The notes under the pieces: model-generated
Told to the model about the DNA's origin: nothing
Databases searched by the model: none
The model's input: only the letters and a program-made list of their open reading frames with translations
DNA from: Methyloligella halotolerans
GTDB lineage: Bacteria > Pseudomonadota > Alphaproteobacteria > Rhizobiales > Methyloligellaceae
Direction of reading: 5' to 3'
Length of the DNA stretch: 64,000 nt
Assembly (NCBI RefSeq): GCF_001708935.1
Contig: NZ_MASI01000001.1
Coordinates: forward strand, 186,001 to 250,000
Translations under genes and position numbers: made by a program
In this document: positions 26,805-35,954 of the stretch, one piece after another
Position numbering within the stretch: the stretch's first letter is position 1
Layout of the letters: the number at the start of each line of letters is the position of its first letter

Positions 26805-27452
26805 TTATTGAACGTCCGGCGTGGCATCTGGCTCCGGTGTGGTCTCGGGCGCCGGTTCCGGTGCGGGCTCGGGGGGCGTTCCGCCCTCGGCCGGGACATC
26901 GGCGTCGGGGGCTGCGGCATCTGGCGCGCCTGTGGACGAACCCGCCTCATCGTCGCCCTGGCCGGGCAGATGGGCTTCCGGATTTTGCGGGATCAGCGAT
27001 TCGATGGCGATCTGGGTCTGCTGGAGCAGGGGATAGGACTTTGCGTTCTCCACCCAGTCCGGCTGCTCCTTGGCCAGCGCGGTGAAGATCACGAAGACGA
27101 TGGCGACCAGCAGGAAGCCGCGCGCGAGGCCGAAGATGAAGCCCAGGGTGCGGTCGAAGGCGCCGACGCGGCTGTCCAACACATGGTCGGAGAGGCGCAG
27201 GGTGATCAGGCTCACGACGATCAGCACGACGATGAAGACGGCGATGCCGAAGACGATCTGCGCGGCGGTGTCGGACGGGAAGTAGGGCTCGATGACCGTC
27301 CAGTATTTCGGGGTCAGGTACAGCGCGGCGACGGCGGCGACGGCCCAGGAGAAGATCGAGAGAACCTCTCGGGTAAACCCGCGCACCATGGCGAGGAAGC
27401 CCGAGATCAACATGATCACGATGAGAATGATGTCGAGCCAAGAGATTGGCAT
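26805..27452 (-). CDS. cvpA: CvpA-family inner-membrane protein
   Basis: CvpA proteins are small inner-membrane proteins linked to purF operons, colicin V production and envelope homeostasis. The 215-residue product starts MPISWLDIILIVIMLISGF and has four hydrophobic segments (about residues 5-25, 30-45, 62-85 and 102-125). RGFTREVLSIFSWAVA is the conserved cytoplasmic turn. After about residue 150 it has a Pro/Ala/Glu-rich acidic tail (EPAPEPAPETTPEP) of about 60 residues that is probably disordered. It lies upstream of purF, as in many proteobacteria. Confidence 0.9.
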   Translation of the reverse strand: MPISWLDIILIVIMLISGFLAMVRGFTREVLSIFSWAVAAVAALYLTPKYWTVIEPYFPSDTAAQIVFGIAVFIVVLIVVSLITLRLSDHVLDSRVGAFDRTLGFIFGLARGFLLVAIVFVIFTALAKEQPDWVENAKSYPLLQQTQIAIESLIPQNPEAHLPGQGDDEAGSSTGAPDAAAPDADVPAEGGTPPEPAPEPAPETTPEPDATPDVQ

Positions 27453-27587
27453 GAACGGGGCTCCCTCCGACCGCTTTTTACGTTAACACGATTCCCGCGC
27501 ATCAAGCATACTTGGGATGGCTGAGCAACGCTCCTAAGCGCGCAGTACGGCAGTTTTTGGCCAGCGGGGCCGTCCGTAGACGGAAGA

Positions 27588-29021
27588 TCAGTCGTCCGTC
27601 GCGTTGTCGAGCGGACCGAAGCGGGCGACCAGCTCCCGCAGCTCGGTCAGCTCGACCTGCTCGATTCCCCCGTTTTTCTGGCCGTCGTCCGCGCTGGCTT
27701 TGTTTCGATCCTTGCTCTGCACGTCGTTGCCTGCTGGCAGGATGGCGCGGGAAAAGCCGAGCTTAGCGGCCTCCTTCAGGCGCTGTTCGGCATGGCCAAC
27801 CCTGCGGATGGCCCCCGTCAGGCTGACCTCACCGAACAAGGTGGTGTGCTCGGGCACGGGCGTATCGGTGAGGGAGGAGAGCAGGGCGGCCGCCGCGGCG
27901 AGATCTGCGGCCGGCTCGGTCAGGCGCAGGCCGCCGGCGACGTTGAGATAGACGTCATGGCCGGAGAGGCGCACCCCGCAGCGGGCTTCCAGCACGGCGA
28001 TGATCATGGCGAGACGGTTGGTGTCCCAGCCCACCACGGCGCGCCGCGGCGTGCCGAGGGAGGAGGGGGCCACGAGGGCCTGGATCTCCACCAGGATCGG
28101 CCTTGTGCCTTCCATGCCGGCGAAGACGGCGGTGCCGGGGCTGTTCTCCTCGTGGTCGGAGAGGAAGAGCGCGGACGGGTTGGCGACCTCGGCGAGACCT
28201 TCGTAGCCCATCTCGAACACGCCGATCTCGTCGGTCGGCCCGAAGCGGTTCTTCACGCTGCGCAGGATGCGGAATTGATGGCCGCTCTGGCCTTCGAAAT
28301 AGAGCACCGTGTCCACCATGTGCTCGATCACCTTCGGGCCGGCGATCTGGCCTTCCTTGGTGACGTGGCCGACCAGCACCAAGCAGTAGCCCTTACGTTT
28401 GGCGTGGCTGATGAGGGCCGATGAGCAGCCGCGGAGCTGGGAGATGGTGCCGGGTGCGGCCTCGAGGTTCTCCGCCCAGAGGGTCTGCACCGAATCGACG
28501 ATAACGAGGGCCGGCGTCTCTCCGTCGGAGAGGCTCGAGACGATATTCGCGACATTGGTCTCGGTGCCCAGCGCGACCGGGGCCTCGCTCAGGCCGAGCC
28601 GCGCGGCGCGCATGCGGACCTGGGCGGTCGCCTCCTCCCCGGACAGGTAGATGACCGGCGCGCCGTTCTGGGCCAAGGCTGCGGCGGCCTGGAGAAGGAG
28701 GGTGGACTTGCCGATACCCGGCTCGCCGCCGACGAGAATAGCGGAGCCCGGCACGAGCCCGCCGCCGGTGACCCGGTCGAATTCGCTTAAGTTGGTCTCG
28801 ATACGCGGCGCGTCGCGGGTCTCGGTCTTCAGGGTCTCGAAATTGGCCTTACGGCCCTTGCCGCCTTTTATGGAGACGAGGTTCGCGGTAGCGGGCGGGG
28901 TCTGTTCCTCCTGCTCCTCGACGATGCAATTCCATGCGCCGCAGGTGGCGCATTTGCCCGCCCATTGGGCGGTGACGGCGCCGCACTCCTGGCAGACGAA
29001 ATTGCGTGAGCGCTTGGCCAT
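27588..29021 (-). CDS. radA: DNA repair protein RadA
   Basis: RadA is a hexameric DnaB-type branch-migration helicase acting in recombination. The N-terminal zinc finger CQECG...CATCG (about residues 10-28), Walker A GGEPGIGKSTLLLQ, Walker B LVIVDSVQTLWAE and the RadA-specific KNRFG motif in SVKNRFGPTDE are all present. The C-terminal Lon-protease-like domain (VYLNVAGGLRLTEPAADLA) follows. Length 477 is slightly longer than average (about 455-460), with an extra acidic and Lys-rich piece near the C-terminus. ATG at 29021 lies 3 bases after the alr stop. Confidence 0.96.
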   Translation of the reverse strand: MAKRSRNFVCQECGAVTAQWAGKCATCGAWNCIVEEQEEQTPPATANLVSIKGGKGRKANFETLKTETRDAPRIETNLSEFDRVTGGGLVPGSAILVGGEPGIGKSTLLLQAAAALAQNGAPVIYLSGEEATAQVRMRAARLGLSEAPVALGTETNVANIVSSLSDGETPALVIVDSVQTLWAENLEAAPGTISQLRGCSSALISHAKRKGYCLVLVGHVTKEGQIAGPKVIEHMVDTVLYFEGQSGHQFRILRSVKNRFGPTDEIGVFEMGYEGLAEVANPSALFLSDHEENSPGTAVFAGMEGTRPILVEIQALVAPSSLGTPRRAVVGWDTNRLAMIIAVLEARCGVRLSGHDVYLNVAGGLRLTEPAADLAAAAALLSSLTDTPVPEHTTLFGEVSLTGAIRRVGHAEQRLKEAAKLGFSRAILPAGNDVQSKDRNKASADDGQKNGGIEQVELTELRELVARFGPLDNATDD

Positions 29022-29023
29022 AG

Positions 29024-30187
29024 TCAGGCGTCGCCTCCGACATAGCGCCTTGCGGCGCGGCGGCAGAGATTGGTGAGGATCTCGTAGTTCACGGTCTGGG
29101 CCTGCTCGGCGATCGCTTCGATGGGCTGACGGGGGCCGATGATCTGCACCATGGCGCCGCGGCTCGCGTATTCGTCGGGGATGTCCGTAACGTCCACGGT
29201 AATGAGGTCCATGGAGATGCGGCCCATGACCGGGGCCGGGTGGGGCCCGAGATAGACGCTCAAGGGCGGCTTGCCGTCGCCCGCGGACAGGAGCCAGGAG
29301 ATGCCGTCCGCGTAGCCGGCGGCGATCGTGGCGATGCGTCTCGGGGCGTCGATGTGGCGGGTGGCACCGTAGCCGATCGTGTCGCCGGCGGGCGACGTGC
29401 GGAGCTGGAGGATCCGGCTCTCGAGGGTCACGACGTTCTCGAAGCGGTGGTCGTTCCCGGCCGCCGGCTGACCGCCGTAGAGCGCGATGCCGGGGCGCAC
29501 CTGGTTGAAATGATAGCTTTCGCCCAGCATCACGCCGCCCGAATTGGCGAGGCTCGCGGGCACATCGGGGAGGCGGCGGCGAAGCGCATCGAACCGGTCC
29601 CGCTGGGCCTGGTTCTTCGGGTGCTCCGGCGTATCGGAGCAGGCGAGGTGGCTCATCACAAGGCTGAGCTCGAAAGACTCGAGCAGTGCGCGATCGCTTG
29701 CCACAGCGTCGAGCTCCGCTTCCGGCAGGCCGAGGCGGTTCATGCCACTATCGAGATGGAGACCTGCGGGCAGTCGCTTGCCCGCCATCCTGCAATGGGC
29801 CGCCCATTCGCGAATCTCATCGATGCTGTTCAGCACAGGGCGGACCTCGAGGTCCGCGAAAAGGTCAGCAGTGCGCGGCATCAGCCCGTCGAAGGCATAG
29901 ATCGTCGCCTCTGGAAGGAGGGCCCGCAAGCTACGACCTTCCGCGAGGGTCGCGACATAGAAGGTGCGGCAGCCTTCGCGCCAGAGCACCGGCGCCACTT
30001 TGGCTGCGCCGAGGCCATAAGCGTCCGCCTTCACGACGGCGGCGCATTCGGCCGGCGCGGCCCGCTCCCGGAGGTGGCGGTAGTTGGAGGCCAGGGCGTC
30101 CAGATCGATGGTGACGAGGCCGGGGGCGCCGGCGGGAGCATCTGAACTTGAAGTCTTCGGCGAAGCGGCCTCGGCCTCTTCGCTCAC
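29024..30187 (-). CDS. alr: alanine racemase
   Basis: Alr is a PLP enzyme making D-alanine for peptidoglycan. The PLP-lysine motif is VVKADAYGLGAAKV. HLDSGMNRLGLPEAE, SLANSGGVML and VRPGIALYGG define the barrel, and the C-terminal domain has IGYGATRHIDAPRRIATIAAGYADG and PVMGRISMDLITVDVTD. The GTG at 30187 overlaps the dnaB stop as GTGA and gives 387 residues, close to family size; longer in-frame extensions upstream are out of family. Translational coupling with dnaB is likely. Confidence 0.95.
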   Translation of the reverse strand: MSEEAEAASPKTSSSDAPAGAPGLVTIDLDALASNYRHLRERAAPAECAAVVKADAYGLGAAKVAPVLWREGCRTFYVATLAEGRSLRALLPEATIYAFDGLMPRTADLFADLEVRPVLNSIDEIREWAAHCRMAGKRLPAGLHLDSGMNRLGLPEAELDAVASDRALLESFELSLVMSHLACSDTPEHPKNQAQRDRFDALRRRLPDVPASLANSGGVMLGESYHFNQVRPGIALYGGQPAAGNDHRFENVVTLESRILQLRTSPAGDTIGYGATRHIDAPRRIATIAAGYADGISWLLSAGDGKPPLSVYLGPHPAPVMGRISMDLITVDVTDIPDEYASRGAMVQIIGPRQPIEAIAEQAQTVNYEILTNLCRRAARRYVGGDA

Positions 30188-31671
30188 TCGAAGCGCTCCG
30201 GCAGCCGCTCGTCGCCCGCCAGGTTGCTGAACTTCGTGAACTCCGGATTGAACTGGAGGGTCACCGTGCCCGTCGGGCCATGGCGCTGCTTGCCGATGAT
30301 CAGATCGGCCTTGCCCATCACCATTTCCATCTCGTCTTGCCACTGGCGGTGCTCTTCGGTTCCCTCACGCGGTTGGCGCCGTTCCAGATAGTATTCCTCA
30401 CGGAACACGAACAACACCACGTCGGCATCCTGCTCGATGGAGCCGGATTCTCGAAGATCAGCCAATTGCGGCCGTTTGTCGTCACGCTGCTCGACCTGAC
30501 GCGAAAGCTGGGACAGGGCAAGGACAGGAACCTCGAGCTCCTTGGCCAGAGCCTTCAGGCCCGTCGTGATCTCGGTGATCTCCTGGACGCGGCCTTCGGA
30601 AGCGCGGCGGGACGAGCCGGCAAGAAGCTGAAGGTAGTCGACCACCAGGAAGCCGAGACCCCGCTGGCGCTTCAGACGGCGGGCGCGGGCGGCGAGCTGG
30701 GCCACGGTGATGCCGCCGGTCTGGTCGATATAAAGCGGCAGGTTCTGGAGCTCCTGGGCGACCTCGACGATCCGGTCGAACTCGTCGGGATCGATGCGGC
30801 CGCGGCGGATGCGCTCCGAAGAGAGCGACGCCTGCTCGGAGATGATACGGGTGGCGAGCTGCTCCGACGACATTTCGAGAGAGAAGAAGCCGACAACGGC
30901 GCCGTCCAGATCCTTGCCGGTATTGGGGTCCGTTCGATGGCTCTTGGCCACGTGATAGGCGATGTTGGTCGCCAGCGCCGTCTTCCCCATGGAGGGACGG
31001 CCGGCGAGGATGATCAGATCGGAGGCCTGGAGACCGCCCATCTTCCGGTCCACGTCGGCCAAGCCGGTCGCGATCCCCGAAAGCCCGCCGTCGCGGGAAT
31101 AGGCGTTGGCCGCCATGTCGATGGCGTCGGTCAGCGCGGCGGAGAAGGGCGAGAAGCCCTGACCGTATTTGCCGGTCTCGGCCAGTTCGTAGAGCTGCTG
31201 CTCGGCGAACTCGATCTGGGTCGAAGGCGGCGCATCGATAGGCGAATCGTAGGCCGTGTTGACCAGGATCTCGCCCACCTGGATCAGCTCCCGGCGGATG
31301 GCGAGATCGTAGATGGTGCGGCCGTAATCTTCGGCGTTGATGATGGTGGTCGCGTTGGCGGCGAGCCGGCCCAGATATTGCGGGACGGTCATGTCGCCGG
31401 CCGGTTCTTCGTTCTGGAAGAAGGTCTTGAGGGTGATCGGCGTGGCGCGCTTGCCGCCAAAGATCAGCTTGGCGGCGGCGCTGTAGATGCGGCCGTGCAG
31501 CGGCTCGAAGAAATGCGTCTCCTTCAGGAAGCTCGATACGCGGTCGCACGCTTCGTTGTTGACCAGGATGGCTCCGAGAAGCGCTTGTTCGGCCTCGATA
31601 TTATGCGGCAGCTCGCGGAATTCAGGCGAATCGTCGGCCGGCTGCCGGGGCAGAATCAGTGCGTTGCTCAT
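30184..31671 (-). CDS. dnaB: replicative DNA helicase DnaB
   Basis: DnaB is the hexameric replicative helicase. The N-terminal primase-interacting domain starts ELPHNIEAEQALLGAILVNN, followed by the linker and RecA-like motor with Walker A ILAGRPSMGKTALATNIA and Walker B GFLVVDYLQLLAG. The loop LSQLSRQVEQRDDKRPQLADL and the ESGSIEQDADVV motif are typical. Length 495 is normal. No intein is present. It is the first gene of a tight dnaB-alr-radA set on the minus strand. Confidence 0.98.
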   Translation of the reverse strand: MSNALILPRQPADDSPEFRELPHNIEAEQALLGAILVNNEACDRVSSFLKETHFFEPLHGRIYSAAAKLIFGGKRATPITLKTFFQNEEPAGDMTVPQYLGRLAANATTIINAEDYGRTIYDLAIRRELIQVGEILVNTAYDSPIDAPPSTQIEFAEQQLYELAETGKYGQGFSPFSAALTDAIDMAANAYSRDGGLSGIATGLADVDRKMGGLQASDLIILAGRPSMGKTALATNIAYHVAKSHRTDPNTGKDLDGAVVGFFSLEMSSEQLATRIISEQASLSSERIRRGRIDPDEFDRIVEVAQELQNLPLYIDQTGGITVAQLAARARRLKRQRGLGFLVVDYLQLLAGSSRRASEGRVQEITEITTGLKALAKELEVPVLALSQLSRQVEQRDDKRPQLADLRESGSIEQDADVVLFVFREEYYLERRQPREGTEEHRQWQDEMEMVMGKADLIIGKQRHGPTGTVTLQFNPEFTKFSNLAGDERLPERFE

Positions 31672-31762
31672 GCTGCGGACACTAGTCGAAAACCCCGCCT
31701 TGGCTAGGCCAAGATCGGTCGCGGAGAGGGCTGAAGGAGTGTCATCAACGCTTTACACAGGG

Positions 31763-31785
31763 CGGTGGAAAACTCGCTTCCACCG
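31763..31785 (-). terminator. hairpin between cfa and dnaB
   Basis: CGGTGGAA and TTCCACCG form a perfect 8-base stem with a 7-base loop. It lies just after the cfa stop codon (31801-31803) on the minus strand. It has no T-run, so it may be a weak terminator or part of the dnaB promoter region. Confidence 0.4.
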
Positions 31786-31800
31786 ATTTGACACCGCGCG

Positions 31801-33057
31801 CTATTTCGCGGTTCCCGCCGGCTGCTTCATGTCCCCGGCGTTGTCGCGCCGCAGATCCCGCTCGGTCTCGAAGATGTAGTCGCGGGTGAGGGGCAGGGCG
31901 TCCTGGTTCTTGCTCAGCTGGATCTGGAACACCATCAGCCCCTGATACCGGAAGGCGGTCTCGGAGCCGGCCAGATAGAACTCCCAGACCCGGCAGAATT
32001 TCTCGCCGAAGCGTTCCGACAGGGTATGCCAGGAGGCACGGAAGCGCTGGCGCCAGTGACGCAGGGTCATGGCGTAATGGAGACGGAGGATCTCCACGTC
32101 GGTGGAGATCAGGCGTTCATGCTCGATGGGCGGGAACACCTCCGAGAGAGCCGGGATATATCCGCCGGGAAAGATGTATTTGGCGATGAACTGGTTGGTC
32201 GTGCCGGGGCCGTCGAACCGGCCGATGGAGTGGATCATGGCCACGCCATCGTCGGCGAGCAGCTCGTAGACCTTCCGGAAGAACGTCCGGTAATGGTTCA
32301 CGCCAACATGCTCGAACATGCCGACCGAAACGATGCGGTCGAACGTGCCTTTGAGCGCGCGGTAGTCGATCAGCTGGAAATCCACCGACCTGGCGAGGCC
32401 GCTCTTCTCGGCGCGTTCGCGGGAGACCTTCAGCTGCTCCTCGCTCAAGGTGATTCCGGTGACGTCCACATGGGCGCTTTGGGCCAGGTAGAGGGCGAGG
32501 CCGCCCCAGCCGGATCCGATGTCGAGAACCTTCTGCCCCTGCTGGAGATCGAGCTTCGCCGCGATGTGGCGCTTCTTGGCGAGTTGCGCGTCTTCCAGAC
32601 TTTGATCGGGCCGCTCGAAATAGGCGCAGGAATATTGCCGGTCGGGATCGAGGAAGAGATCGTAGATCGAGCCGTCGATATCGTAGTGATGGGCGATATT
32701 CCGCTTGGCCCGCGGGGCCGGATTATATTGCTGAATCCAGCGGGTGATGTAGCGGAAGCTGTCGATGAAGCGGGTCCAGCGAGGCCACTCGTAGGGATCG
32801 AGATCCTGAAGGATGGCCTCGAGGAAATCGTAGATCGTGCCCTGTTCCAAGGTGAGGCGGCCGTCGGCGAAGGCTTCACCGATATTGAGACCGGGATTGA
32901 GGGCGATGCGCCTTTCCGTGGCGCGGTCGGCAATACGGGCGATCACGGTCTTGGCGGACGGATCGCCGTATTCATGGGACTTGCCGTCGGGGTCGATGAG
33001 TTTCAGGTGACCCCGAACGACAATATTTCTCAGAGCGTAATCGAGCGGACGAAGCAT
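31801..33057 (-). CDS. cfa: cyclopropane-fatty-acyl-phospholipid synthase
   Basis: Cfa transfers a methylene group from S-adenosylmethionine to unsaturated acyl chains of membrane phospholipids. The N-terminal lipid-binding part is followed by the characteristic NIAHHYDIDGSIYDLFLDPDRQYSCAYF. The SAM site is VLDIGSGWGGLALYLA (about residues 175-190), then VSVGMFEHVGVNHYRTFFRK. ATG at 33057 with AAGGAACG upstream gives 418 residues, the usual length; the longer frame to 33102 lacks a ribosome site. It sits between rplI and dnaB as its own unit. Confidence 0.94.
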   Translation of the reverse strand: MLRPLDYALRNIVVRGHLKLIDPDGKSHEYGDPSAKTVIARIADRATERRIALNPGLNIGEAFADGRLTLEQGTIYDFLEAILQDLDPYEWPRWTRFIDSFRYITRWIQQYNPAPRAKRNIAHHYDIDGSIYDLFLDPDRQYSCAYFERPDQSLEDAQLAKKRHIAAKLDLQQGQKVLDIGSGWGGLALYLAQSAHVDVTGITLSEEQLKVSRERAEKSGLARSVDFQLIDYRALKGTFDRIVSVGMFEHVGVNHYRTFFRKVYELLADDGVAMIHSIGRFDGPGTTNQFIAKYIFPGGYIPALSEVFPPIEHERLISTDVEILRLHYAMTLRHWRQRFRASWHTLSERFGEKFCRVWEFYLAGSETAFRYQGLMVFQIQLSKNQDALPLTRDYIFETERDLRRDNAGDMKQPAGTAK

Positions 33058-33176
33058 CGTTCCTTCGTTTCGGCATCGGGATGTGCCAAGCGCGATTCGC
33101 ACCCGGCGACCCGGGAAATAATAGAAACTATCTCACAGGTGCCGGGTAATTTTACAGTCCGAAATTGTCGCTAGGG

Positions 33177-33869
33177 TTAGGACTTCTCTTCTTCGTCGGA
33201 TGCTTCGGCAGAATCGTCCTCATCGGACTCGTTATCTGCTTGATCTTCCGTCACATCCGCGGTTTCGGCTGCGAGTTCCTCTTCGGTCGTATCGACGTCT
33301 TCAGGAAGCTCGGTGCCTTCTTCGAAGAACTCCTCGGCAGCTTCCAGAGCCTCGCGGCGCTCCTCTTCCTGCTCATCCAGCGGACGATTCACGTCCTCGC
33401 CGCGGGCCTGACGCTCGGCTTCGTCCTCGGAGCGGGCAACGTTGATCGTGATGGTCGGCTCGACCTCCGGGTGAAGCTGGATGGGGACGTCCTTCAGGCC
33501 CAGCATCTTGATGGGACGGTCGAGTAGCACCTGACGCTTGTCGAGGGAAAAGCCGCCCTCGGTGACCACCTCGGCGATGTCGCGGGTCGCGACGGAGCCG
33601 TAGAGGTGACCGGTCTCGCCGGCCTGGCGGATGATGATGAAGGTCTGGCCTTCGATCCGCTCGGCGAGCTTTTCGGCTTCCTGCTTGGCTTCGAGATTGC
33701 GGGCCTCAAGCTGGGCGCGCTCGTTCTCGAAGCGCTTCTTGTTGGCGGTAGTGGCCCGAAGGGCTTTGCCCTGGGGCAGGAGAAAGTTGCGAGCGAAGCC
33801 GTCTTTGACGTTGACGGTGTCGCCCATCTGGCCGAGACGGCCGACGCGCTCAAGCAGAATGACTTCCAT
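33177..33869 (-). CDS. rplI: 50S ribosomal protein L9 with acidic C-terminal extension
   Basis: L9 binds 23S rRNA near the L1 stalk. The N-terminal signature [28 protein letters not shown] and the long connecting helix ([20 protein letters not shown]) are standard, and the C-terminal lobe ends near residue 150. Beyond that lie about 80 residues very rich in Glu and Asp ([20 protein letters not shown], ending [16 protein letters not shown]), predicted disordered. Extensions of this sort occur in several alphaproteobacteria. The ATG at 33869 lies 28 bases after the DUF2232 gene stop. Confidence 0.96.
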   Translation of the reverse strand: MEVILLERVGRLGQMGDTVNVKDGFARNFLLPQGKALRATTANKKRFENERAQLEARNLEAKQEAEKLAERIEGQTFIIIRQAGETGHLYGSVATRDIAEVVTEGGFSLDKRQVLLDRPIKMLGLKDVPIQLHPEVEPTITINVARSEDEAERQARGEDVNRPLDEQEEERREALEAAEEFFEEGTELPEDVDTTEEELAAETADVTEDQADNESDEDDSAEASDEEEKS

Positions 33870-33897
33870 GTTACGCTCCTATTGCAAACTTGCTTGT

Positions 33898-34857
33898 TCA
33901 GTCTGGGGTGTTCCGGTTCGCCGCCCGGCCACGCAGGTTGAGCATGGGTTCGGCGATCCCGAGAATTGCGACGACGATGGCCGGCCATCCGAAGATGAAG
34001 ATGCCGACATAGACAGCGGCGAGGATCAGGCCGCGGGTAGACATGCCGCGGGTGGCGGCGTGGATGACGGCCAGCCCCTGCAGCACGAAGGCGAGAAGGA
34101 ATGCGCCGGCGAAGGCGGTTCCGATCAGCCCCATCTGTCCCGGCAGGAAGGATGCGGCCAGGCTGCCGACGAGGGCGAAGAAGACGGCGTTCGGCAGCTC
34201 CAGCGCATCGAGCTGCGGCCAGGGCCGCAAGGCGCGCCCCGATGCCTCGACGATCATTCCGCCGATCCACAGATTGAGCAGGGCGGTGGTGAGCCAGCCG
34301 ACGGAGAAGATGGCCGGCATCATCTTGGCCAGGGTCCTGCTCAGGGTCTCGATATTTTCAGGCGTGAGAAGGGTGCCTTCGGGATCGAGGGCAGCACCCG
34401 TGGCGCCCTGGAGCTCGCTCTGGATGGTCTCGCGCAACGCCGTATCGTCGAAGCCGAGAGCGACGATCGCGAAGGTGGCCAGCACGCCTGCGATTACCGC
34501 CGCCCATCCGACCAGGCGGCTTGCCGGGTACCATTCGACGGCGATGGCGCCGACACCCTCCTGATTCTCCGGTGCCCGCGACAGGAGCATGAGACGGCAG
34601 AAGAAGGCGAATGGCGCGCCGAGGAAGATCAGGAAGACGATCCCGGCGACAGGCCCGAAGCTGAGCGCCATCACCAAACCGCCCGCGAGGGCGGCGACGA
34701 GGGCCGCGCGGCTCCCCCAGCCGAAGCCGGCCAGGCAGAGGGGCAGGGGTGCCAAATAAAGGAGAATTCCGGCTAGCGCTTTCGAGACGGCGGCCGCACC
34801 CACGAGGGTTGCGGAGATGACGCCGGCGCCGAAGCCGATGAGGTATTGCCGTGGCAT
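33898..34857 (-). CDS. DUF2232 integral membrane protein
   Basis: A 319-residue polytopic membrane protein of the DUF2232 group found between rpsR and rplI in Rhizobiales. Hydrophobic segments are visible at about residues 5-25, 28-45, 50-85 (AALVAALAGGLVMALSFGPV), 110-135, 185-205, 225-245, 250-270 and 280-300. No enzymatic motif is recognised. By place it is co-transcribed with the ribosomal protein genes. Its function is unknown; a distant resemblance to YybS-type proteins is possible. Confidence 0.82.
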   Translation of the reverse strand: MPRQYLIGFGAGVISATLVGAAAVSKALAGILLYLAPLPLCLAGFGWGSRAALVAALAGGLVMALSFGPVAGIVFLIFLGAPFAFFCRLMLLSRAPENQEGVGAIAVEWYPASRLVGWAAVIAGVLATFAIVALGFDDTALRETIQSELQGATGAALDPEGTLLTPENIETLSRTLAKMMPAIFSVGWLTTALLNLWIGGMIVEASGRALRPWPQLDALELPNAVFFALVGSLAASFLPGQMGLIGTAFAGAFLLAFVLQGLAVIHAATRGMSTRGLILAAVYVGIFIFGWPAIVVAILGIAEPMLNLRGRAANRNTPD

Positions 34858-34953
34858 TGTCTAAGCTGTCCCGCCTTCGTCGGAAGGGGTTAGGGGCGGT
34901 CCCTTTGAGGACCGGCCCAACCGCGATGGATTTCGTCGTTCGTCTAAGCTGGC

Positions 34954-35196
34954 TTACTGCACCAGATAAGGCAGCAGGCCGAGGAAGCGGGCACGCTTGA
35001 TGGCGCGGGCCAGCTCGCGCTGCTTCTTGGCCGAGACAGCCGTGATCCGGCTCGGCACGATCTTGCCGCGCTCGGAAACGTAGCGCTGCAGCAGCTTGAC
35101 GTCCTTGTAGTCGATCTTCGGTGCCTTATCGCTGGAAAACGGGCAGGTCTTCCGGCGGCGATAGAAGGGGCGCCGAGGGGCTTGGGCCGCGTTCAT
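34954..35196 (-). CDS. rpsR: 30S ribosomal protein S18
   Basis: An 80-residue S18 with the core [40 protein letters not shown] and [19 protein letters not shown]18 forms a dimer with S6 on the 30S platform. Its ATG at 35196 overlaps the rpsF stop, so translation is coupled. Confidence 0.98.
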   Translation of the reverse strand: MNAAQAPRRPFYRRRKTCPFSSDKAPKIDYKDVKLLQRYVSERGKIVPSRITAVSAKKQRELARAIKRARFLGLLPYLVQ

Positions 35197-35657
35197 GCGT
35201 CCTCCTTAGAAGTCTCTCTGTCGTCTCTGCGGTGTTCGCTGCGCTCACGATCGCGGGGCGGTCCCCGGCGGTCGCCACGATCCCCACGGTCACCGCGATC
35301 TCCACGATCGCCGCGTCCGCGGCCTTCGCGCTCATCGGAGCGACGCATCTGTGCGGAGGGACCTTCCTCCAGCTCATCGACGCGGATCGTCAGGGTCCGC
35401 AGGATGTCCTGGTGGAGGCGCTCCTGGCGCTCCAGCTCGGTCATGGCCTCGGTGGGCGCATCGATGTTCATCAGGGCGTAATGCGCCTTCCGGTTCTTCT
35501 TGATCCGGTAGGCGATGGATTTGAGGCCCCAGTTCTCGGTCTTGCCGACGGAGCCGCCATTGTCCTCGACGATCTTCTTCAGATCTTCGAGGAGAGAGTC
35601 GGCCTGCTGGCTGGAAATATCCTGGCGCGCAAGCACGACATGCTCATAAAGAGGCAT
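35193..35657 (-). CDS. rpsF: 30S ribosomal protein S6 with RGD-repeat tail
   Basis: S6 starts [20 protein letters not shown] and contains the usual core [20 protein letters not shown] and [22 protein letters not shown]. After about residue 100 it carries a charged tail with five successive RGD units ([20 protein letters not shown]) and ends in SKEDA. Tails of E/R/D residues are common in S6, but this repeat is striking. Length is 154, compared with about 110-150 in the family. ATG at 35657. Confidence 0.97.
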   Translation of the reverse strand: MPLYEHVVLARQDISSQQADSLLEDLKKIVEDNGGSVGKTENWGLKSIAYRIKKNRKAHYALMNIDAPTEAMTELERQERLHQDILRTLTIRVDELEEGPSAQMRRSDEREGRGRGDRGDRGDRGDRGDRRGPPRDRERSEHRRDDRETSKEDA

Positions 35658-35954
35658 GGAGTACCATTCCTTCTTCGTTTGCTTCGGCGCGAAGCCTCTC
35701 TCGAGCGCTCAAGAAGGAAGGCTCAAGAAAAGTTCTCAAGGAGCGGAGACACGGGAAGCCGGCAAATCCGCTGATTTAGCGATCAGCCTATCGCGCTGTT
35801 TAGCGCGACCTTCCTTTCAGCCCCCGACCGAAGCGGTTTCGGGTGGCCGCTTTATAGCGGTGTTTTCATCATTTGCAAGCGGCCGGGGCGGCTAAAGAGA
35901 CCGTCGGGGGACAGCCTGCCAAGCCGCGCCCGCGGGGCCGCGCGTCGGCGGCGT
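35658..35954 (-). promoter_or_regulatory. rpsF-rpsR leader and intergenic region
   Basis: No gene is seen in this 297-base gap. On the plus strand it holds three near-tandem CTCAAG repeats (about 35708-35742), an ATCAGC/GCTGAT stem near 35770-35787 and a perfect hairpin TCGCGCT/AGCGCGA at 35791-35808. The rpsF promoter and a possible S6:S18 autoregulatory leader must lie here; I could not identify the CCG bulge motif of known leaders. Confidence 0.45.

Noticed and set aside
30184-31671. Intein in dnaB
   Set aside because: The Walker A to ESGSIEQDADVV core is uninterrupted and the length is normal.
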